From Undaria pinnatifida (Eukaryota; Sar; Phaeophyceae; Laminariales; Alariaceae), in the NCBI GenBank assembly GCA_012845835.1, contig JABAKD010000003.1:2045984-2109983 (forward strand): 64,000 bases of DNA, written 5' to 3'. Within the stretch, counting starts at the first letter, position 1; the number at the start of each line of letters is the position of its first letter. Positions 57,701 through 64,000 of the stretch are shown here, one piece after another. The notes beneath the pieces were generated by a model, which had not been told where the DNA came from, ran no database searches, and saw nothing but the letters and a program-made list of their open reading frames with translations. The translations under genes and the position numbers were made by a program.

Positions 57701-60700
57701 TCATCTTGCGATTATCGGCTACACACGCCAAAAGCGGCTCCGCGTAGATACGGGTCAGCTGCGCACGATCAGAGTACAACCGGACCAGGGAGTCATGCAT
57801 CGGTGGGGTGGTCGGTAATCGGCGCGGGAAGTGCGGCAAAAATGTGTGACGCTCAAAACAAATTTTATCCAAAAAAAATGCAATCCTCGCTACTGAAACA
57901 CCCTTGACTACAAGTAACCGTTTTCGGACTTGATTATATCTTGATAATAGCATAGCTACCAAAAACACGACGAGTGCGATATCCTCAAGCGTCTAGGAAG
58001 AGCGGGCAGCAGTACGAGTATGATCACTACATGCTGCACGCGTGTCGCGCAGCTCCTTTCACTGCAGTTCCGACACATCCCCGACCCCAGCGGCCGGGGC
58101 TGGTTTCATCATGTGCTGTGCTCAATGCCGTAACCGTCATACCACCATTTCGACATTGTTTCCCTGTGCAGCACCAAAAGGGTTAACACCTGGTACTTGG
58201 TACAAGCGAAGCTTTACTGACGTCCATAGAGTACTGTACTGCAAGAAAAATGTCTTAATCTGTACACAACGATGATGTTGGGATTCTGCAACCTGGGGAT
58301 TCTCGCAGTCTTACCTTGACCGCGGCCTCGGGCCCAACGCTGGAAGCTACTGCTGAAAGGGCGTTCGCAGCCAGAGGCTTGAGGTTTGATTGGGAGTCAG
58401 CCAGGCGAGGGGTGATGCTCTTCAGAAGCTCCACCATGAACCTATTCGCTTCCAGGTGGTTTCCCGACCTGAGTTGAAAGTACATACATAGGAAGGTTAA
58501 GGTTGTTCATAAATGGTGGTCGCGCACAACAGTCCAGGCAGGATACCGCGGTATCGAGCGTCTTGCACGTCAAAAGGCATTTACAACGGTAACCATTTTC
58601 AGCCTAACTCCCAGCCAGTGTTTTGTCCCCAAAACGGGGGTGAACTTGTAACGAGGTTACCGTTTCACTTGGGCGAACAGATCTGTTCGCGTTCCGCACC
58701 CGGCCTCACCACGTAGCTAGCATGTACTCCACGTGCAGAAGCTGTGGCTGTATTTCCACCGTGAAACGAGTTCGCACGAAGAGCCGTGAAACGCTTTCGG
58801 TTACGCATCGACGGTGTGGAGATAACAGCGCAAGCCAGTGTACCAGGTATGTAGTAGCAAGTCGGGATACTCGCGAGCAGCGCAATTCTTCAGCGAGCGA
58901 CGTTGAGGACTCACTTTGTGCACGCTTGGATGACCTCTTCCATGGCTGCCTTTCGGCCTTTCCATGCCTCCTTGCCCTTGACGCACTGCATACGAGTCAC
59001 GCAGTCCTGGCAGGTATAATAGTTACATGAAGTGGTAAATGTTCACTTTTGTACCAGGAATAGTATGTGAGCTGTAAGTTTGACTGACTGAATGGTTGAC
59101 TCTTAGCTTTCCATGCTGAATGATACGCCATTTTCGTTGGTGTTACATGCAGCTCCAGGTGAAAACATACGGACGCGCAAGTCCAAGTACCCTGGACAAG
59201 AACTACTCATAACAATATTTGAAACGAAAACGAACAGTTAGCAACGCGCACCTTGTCCAGCAAGGTGCTGAGGTCCATCCGTGGGAGACCACCACCACTA
59301 CCAGCACCACCGCCGTCCTGGGTAGCGTCGCCCGAGGATGGCGCCTTACGCGTCACTTGCGAGTTGGCAGCCGGGTCGTACCCGACCTTGCTGAACGTGC
59401 TGTCCACCTATGACAAGGGTCGTGAGGAGGAACACGTCGAGCAGTAAATACATCGAAAAAAAGTGACATACCAGTACCAAGTAATTGGGAGAAGCGAGCA
59501 TCGATAACATAGCGCAGAGCTAGATATATGCACCGTAGAAATCGTGACACTTAAAGGTACTAGAAGGAGCGAACCGTGACATCATGGCTTACAGCTTCCC
59601 ATCAAACTTTGCAACATGTGCTGCAAGTACGGCATCAACTTGCAGCACCAAGTTGCTGCATGAATACCTTGTTGCAACTACTGCACGGTCGAGCACGACA
59701 TTGCCGCGTACTGAAACTTCGCATTTAAGGGAACAAATTGCACTAGACGAAGGCATACCTGTGTTTGCAGAGCTGCCCGTAGTTCTGGCAGGAGGGCCTT
59801 CATGGGGGGCCCAAGGCGGTGGTACATGCTCCCCAGCAGCTCAAGCGCAGACGATCGTACCTGTTGGCGATAACAGCGCACAGCACATTGCCAACCAAGT
59901 TGGTCGCCTTTTGTTCAGAAGGTTTCTGGCGAACGACGGAGGCAACCTTACGCATGGCAAGGTGGGTTGAGCACTGAAACCTAGACTATTTTGAGGAGAA
60001 TAGCAAACGGGCTATCATAGAATATGCTACGTAAACTAGGGTCTCCCAGATTCAAACCAGAAGACCTGCGTTTCTTGTGCGCCGTTTTGATTTCGTCATT
60101 TCACCGAATTCTCAATTGCGATATTTACACGTAGATTGCAAAGTGGCCTGGATATCTCGTCACCGTGCATTTTTGTCAGGTTTCCGGTACTGCTATGCTG
60201 CATAATAAACGTACTGGTACAGAAGTAAAAGGGTACAGAAGTAAAAGCAGCATAAAATCGTGGTGCACTCGGTCAGCCCCACCCAAGGCGTCTTCACCCA
60301 ACACAACACCTTCCCTGCGCAAACTTCTCAGAGGCAACTGAGCGACTCAGTTTTTTCCTTCCACCTCGTCGTCATGCAGTGTTGCTGGCAAAACCAAACA
60401 GGTGGCAAGCCCACTAGGCAGGCAGATACCGGTATGTTTTCTATGGCTTTGCAGGAACCTGCAAGTAGTTCCTACCTTGGGGTTGGTGTGCTCGAGCTCT
60501 GCCACCGCAAACGCCACAACTTGGGGAACAGGAAGAACTCCGGCGCCGAAGTCCTTGACACACGCGTGAAGCCACACGAGCGCTTCACTGTGCACCAATG
60601 GCGCCTTTGCCTGTTTCGCAGCTTTCATCACCCTAACAAAATCGATAAAATTCAACACCAGGTACCATATGGGCTATGAGTGTTACAACAAGAATGACAA

Positions 60701-63635
60701 ATCGAATTCCAGGCGCCAGGTACTGGTATGGGTAATGAGTTACGAGTGTTAATTAACTCCACGCGACTTAAACGGGATGCACTGCACAAAAGACTACGGA
60801 ACTGTGATGGAGAGACGCCGAGTACATGATCAGATGTTATGCCTCTTGACTTTTACTGCGCACTGTAAGGACATACCTGGTATATATTCTTATAAATTAT
60901 AATTCCAACTACCCTGTCCCCGAAACGGGAGAGCAGTTCTAAATAGGTGGAGACATGAGAGACTTTGCCGTCACGCGTTTACGCCTTAATGACCGTTTGG
61001 ATCAGCGAACGATGTACAACACAGGTTAAAATGTTGCCTATACAGTCGGGGTCCCTCTTTAGTGCGGGTATGTGCCAAGCGATTTCACCCGCACCATATA
61101 AATACGGGCGTGGATAGTGCGCCTACCCGCACTATTGGGGGTTCTGAACCCCCAATAGTGAACCCCCAATAGTGCGGGTAGGCGCACGCGATATCACTAG
61201 GATCAATAATAGGACGTAGACAACAGCGAGGGTTACGAAGGTGGCACTGCTGTAGTGTACCAGTATGTAACAAGCGGGGGGTTGAACAGAATGTAGTGCC
61301 TCCGCGGGCAGAAGCCTGCGTCCGTTCGTTAGTGAGAAGAGAACATGCAACATGTTGCAAATGCTGCTGTACTGCGCAGCGATGAAAACCAAATCCTGAA
61401 CACAGCCGACAGGATATTTGGTCCATGACATATTACGCAATGAACGCTGAGTGTCCCAACAGGGATGTCTGTGCACAGTCCCATGATTGTTGTTTAATTC
61501 TGCGTTGACGGTTCCGCTTCAATATTGGAAAAAAAACCACAGGGTTACATCCTACACAAGGCAACCTACACAAAATGAAACCTAAACTTGCCAAAAGTGA
61601 AACACCTCTTCAACACAACCCAGACACCCACAGAGAAAAAAAAGGAGGGAACACTCTAAGAAAAACAGAACCAGGCACAATAAGGACCCGGCCCAGCGTC
61701 CTTCCCGGCCCAGTGTCCTTCCCGGCCCAGCGTCCTTCTTCCCGCACGCTTTACCTCACTTTCTTCAAGGAAACCCCACATTACACAACGCCACTCATGT
61801 TATTGGGGTTTGGCATGAACGCACGAAAAAAAAACACGAAAAAATCGACTCATTCACCACACGTATAAATCAGACACATGATAGAGCCGTTACCAACAAA
61901 CAACAGCAACTGCTGCTGTGTGCAGCGAAACGGCGGAGGCTTTAAATGTGAGGGCGCTGATATGGCAGAGTTCGCCTGCTGCATATGGCATCGTGTGCCT
62001 CTGCTGCTGTTCTCGTGGTCAGTAGGGGTATGCTGCTGCTACAAGTATAAGGTAGGGGTAGGTGTGGGTATTGGGAATTTGTGTGTGTTTGACCGCGCAT
62101 CTAGGCGGTTATGACGTCAGACCCACACTATAGACGGTTCTGGGAGTGACAAAACACGCATTATACAGGGGTGCCACAAATAGTGCGGCACCAGCACTAT
62201 AGAGCGGTCTAAGTTGTGCCAAGCGATTTCACCCGCACTATACCGGGCACCCGCACTATATAACCCGCACTGTAGAGGACCCCGACTGTATCGTCTAAGC
62301 GCACGCAGAACTCACCTTCGGGCTACCCAGGAAGGTCCAAGCGACTCTGCCGCTGACGTCAGCAGGGCAGACGTTGTCTCCTATTCGCATGCGCGCACGT
62401 CACCGCAATAGAATCGAGGTTACGCCTAAACATATGTATATACCAGGTATGCATGAATAAACGGACTAAAACCTTGCAGAGCAAAAGGCGTCAACGCCGT
62501 ATAATCGGACCTATACCCAATCTCGTACACGCAACGACGTATGCTAACTTCTGCTGGGCGCCGGAAAAGTCAAATTATAACGAGACACCCGATTTAAAGG
62601 GCATCCAAAACCGACTTATGAGCGGCAAAATCTGCCCGTCACGCCTCGTGGCGTCTGTACTAAAAATTCATACGACACCCAAGCATACATGAGAGCGGCA
62701 CGGAGATAAGAGTGGTAACACCGGCCTATTCCAAGAGGCTGTTAAATCAGGTACCCCACTGTTAACATCAACCCTGACCCTAACCTCGCCAAAGGTTCTG
62801 CAACGCGCATGAATCGGCACTGAACACGACTGGCCCTACCTGTTGCTTCCTATCCCCAAGTTTTTCCACCGCTGGCGAGAGTACGATGGACACAGCCGCG
62901 CGACTCCCACTTGCAGCACCAGCGTCTTGGCAAGCTTCCAGTAGGGTCGAAATGGCACCAAAGGCTGCCTTCAGCACGTTGAAGTTGGAGTCTTTGAACT
63001 GCTTAGTGTGCGCTGCCAACACCAGGATGACCGGGCTGAGGAAACCAGCAGGGTCTGCTAGAAAAGGAGCCGCGAATGTTTTGGTTCGAAGGGCGACCGT
63101 CAACAAAACGTTGCGAATTAAAAGAGCAGCACTGCATCCATCAACAAAAACAAACTCGTTTGCGAGTTACAAGAGCACCATTTTCATCAACGCACGGCCT
63201 ATAGGTAATGCGGGTACAGGCAAGTACCAGGTATTATATCATATACGGGGTATCCGGTGCCTGTATGAATTACCGTATCATACCTGACTGGACCCCCTGG
63301 CTGATGCGCTCAATAGAAGCCACCTTCTCTTTCCAAGCCGCACCGCGGAGTCCAGGGACGATGCTCTCTCCCCACCCCTAAGGCGAGGAACAAACAAAAG
63401 AAAGTGTGTTTAAACCAAACTTAATCGTTGGTTCGTAGAAGCCTGGTGTAAATCGCCACTGCGCAAGAACTTGTTCTCCCTGCTCATAACTATACCTGGT
63501 ACCTGGTACACTGCTGCACATGGTGCTACTGACTAAAACGACGGCCCACCTCGATCCCTGAGGCCTCGAGCTTATCCATAGCTTCCTCAAGAGTCATCGA
63601 CACGCTCTCGTCCCCCGCGTCGTCAGCCTCTGCGC
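45971..63635 (-). CDS. MOR1/CKAP5: XMAP215/MOR1/CKAP5-family microtubule polymerase, 3' part (31 exons)
   Basis: Members of this family add tubulin at microtubule plus ends through arrays of TOG domains and are needed for spindle and cortical microtubules. Thirty-one exons with GT-AG borders join in one uninterrupted phase of 1541 codons (stop TAG at 45971-45973), which is strong internal support. The order TOG3, TOG4, TOG5, then a helical tail matches the family. Recognisable blocks include WKEKVASIERI, AVEKLGDRK, DLVFKWISL, RLEDLEVDALLP, LDAVGSCYI and a C-terminal DLAERFKRRNK like the basic end of the animal proteins. The first exon here starts mid-codon after an AG acceptor, so TOG1 and TOG2 (about 500 residues) must lie beyond 64000. 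One acceptor (exon 47479-47568) is non-ideal. No stop or frameshift was found, so the gene looks functional. Confidence 0.88.
52448..55333 (-). other. TOG5 domain exons, including a 33-base micro-exon
   Basis: Exons 55333-55096, 54510-54370, 53949-53917, 53768-53565, 52979-52861 and 52592-52448. Blocks include RSRWFVSSDEPREHQTA, MDQLDLVFKWISLRLCE, the micro-exon NDEPVLALVCQ, YRLEDLEVDALLPTLLEKSG, SKNSRTRIACLSELSRC and HVDSDQAEVRSAALDAVGSC, all in the order seen in TOG5. The micro-exon follows a pyrimidine-rich tract and an AAG acceptor. The alternative of extending it upstream would add residues the family does not have at that place. Confidence 0.82.
55647..55806 (-). other. TOG4-TOG5 linker exon
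   Basis: This exon encodes a low-complexity segment rich in Thr, Gly, Ser and Pro ending in LVKRPSRPT. Its donor is read as CCAC followed by GTACGT because that choice gives the phase required by the next exon. Basic Ser/Pro-rich linkers in this family help bind the microtubule lattice. Confidence 0.75.
56137..59006 (-). other. TOG4 domain exons
   Basis: Exons 59006-58915, 58468-58315, 57758-57653, 57223-57096 and 56341-56137. Visible blocks are AWKGRKAAMEEVIQAC (first helix with the Trp typical of the TOG tubulin face), LADSQSNLKPLAANAL, NRKMMRDAAIAALEK, GRIELLAWLKAAIPR and DKSTGARQVAQECLS. The order of helices agrees with a six-HEAT TOG domain. Confidence 0.82.
61043..62288. mobile_element. 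MITE with TA target duplication (Tc1/mariner-pogo-like) in an intron
   Basis: The ends read CAGTCGGGGTCC..CT..AGTGCGGGT on the left and the reverse complement of CAGTCGGGGTCC..CT..AGTGCGGGT on the right. Each end is flanked by TA (61041-61042 and 62289-62290). TA duplication and CAGT-type termini fit a non-autonomous Tc1/mariner or pogo-type element. Inner subterminal repeats of TAGTGCGGGT occur in both directions. It lies in the intron between TOG-gene exons 62316-62380 and 60476-60632, its right end 27 bases from the 5' splice site. No transposase frame is recognisable. Confidence 0.75.
61117..61187. repeat. Perfect 28-base inverted repeat within the MITE
   Basis: Positions 61117-61144 and 61160-61187 are exact reverse complements separated by 15 bases, and the loop itself repeats part of the arm (GAACCCCCAATAGT). 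Transcribed in the intron this would form a very stable hairpin. Confidence 0.9.
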
Positions 63636-64000
63636 CTGCGTAACACGCCATGAACAACGAAACGATGCGTGGGTTTGACAGGTTGTCCGGAGAGAACGAG
63701 GAAGATTCGATGCACCACCACCTCCGAACGACAAATTGAGAAAGGAGTGTTGTTGTGTTGTTGTGTTGTGTTGTGCAGTGTCGCATGCTATGGCAAGAGA
63801 GCACTTAAATTTTCTGAGCCTCCCTCCCTACTGAGAAGCTTTATAGCCCCACAAAACTGACTTTTGATAAAAAAAATGCACGCCAAATGCGATGGACATT
63901 CCCATGGTCTCCAGGTGTACAAGGGTGTACAGAATATTATTGTTCTTCGAAAAATGAAATTCCGACGATATTGGGTACTGTAGCGGTTACTTATTATAAT

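Larger units (their letters stand above)
59252..63635 (-). other. TOG3 domain exons and following linker
   Basis: Exons in transcript order: 63635-63550, 63377-63284, 63057-62840, 62380-62316, 60632-60476 and 59860-59759 encode TOG3, and 59407-59252 the linker. The HEAT-like helices show LEEAMDKLEASGIE, WKEKVASIERISQ, FKDSNFNVLKAAF and SEALVWLHACVKDFG. The linker has a Gly-rich stretch and then LPRMDLSTLLDK, resembling the family's LPRxxIS segment before TOG4. The acceptor at 63057 could instead be three bases later, adding or removing one residue. Confidence 0.82.

Overview
The window looks like nuclear DNA of an intron-rich eukaryote with a repeat-heavy genome, most probably a stramenopile and plausibly a brown alga. 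Reasons: one conserved gene is cut into about 31 short GT-AG exons; the mobile elements include a DIRS-like tyrosine-recombinase retrotransposon and chromodomain-bearing Ty3/gypsy elements; CAG/CTG runs, minisatellites and a recurring TACCAGGTA motif are frequent. The taxonomic call is inference. No bacterial operon, rRNA, CRISPR array or organelle gene was seen.

Layout. 1-9.7 kb: decayed transposons on the minus strand. A DIRS-like element is represented by RT, RNase H and tyrosine-recombinase remnants, with a DDE transposase pseudogene between them; tandem repeats and a polypurine minisatellite follow. 9.7-13.8 kb: repeat arrays, a long foldback, and two inverted ends of a possible TIR element. 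13757-23998: a structurally complete, young Ty3/gypsy LTR retrotransposon (441-bp LTRs differing at 2 positions, 4-bp target duplication). 24-46 kb: repeats with few or no host genes, including a gypsy RT fragment, a well-delimited 1748-bp non-autonomous hAT element (33536-35283), tRNA-like sequences and many tandem arrays. 45971-63635 (minus): the 3' part of an XMAP215/MOR1/CKAP5-family microtubule polymerase gene, TOG3 to the C-terminus, with TOG1-2 expected beyond the right edge. A 1246-bp MITE sits in one of its introns.

The most notable object is the LTR retrotransposon. Between its RNase H and integrase lies a domain with the motif order of a C5-cytosine DNA methyltransferase (motifs I, IV, VI, VIII, IX and X). 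Its integrase carries a chromodomain-like segment followed by a Tudor-like tail. The copy is disabled by in-frame stops and a frameshift although its LTRs are almost identical. Cytosine methyltransferases inside retrotransposons are known from a charophyte and a dinoflagellate; a Ty3/gypsy version in a genome of this kind may be undescribed.

Only the TOG gene appears to be a functional host gene. Coordinates of exons and domain edges were worked out by eye from splice signals, reading phase and remembered family motifs; no search was run.
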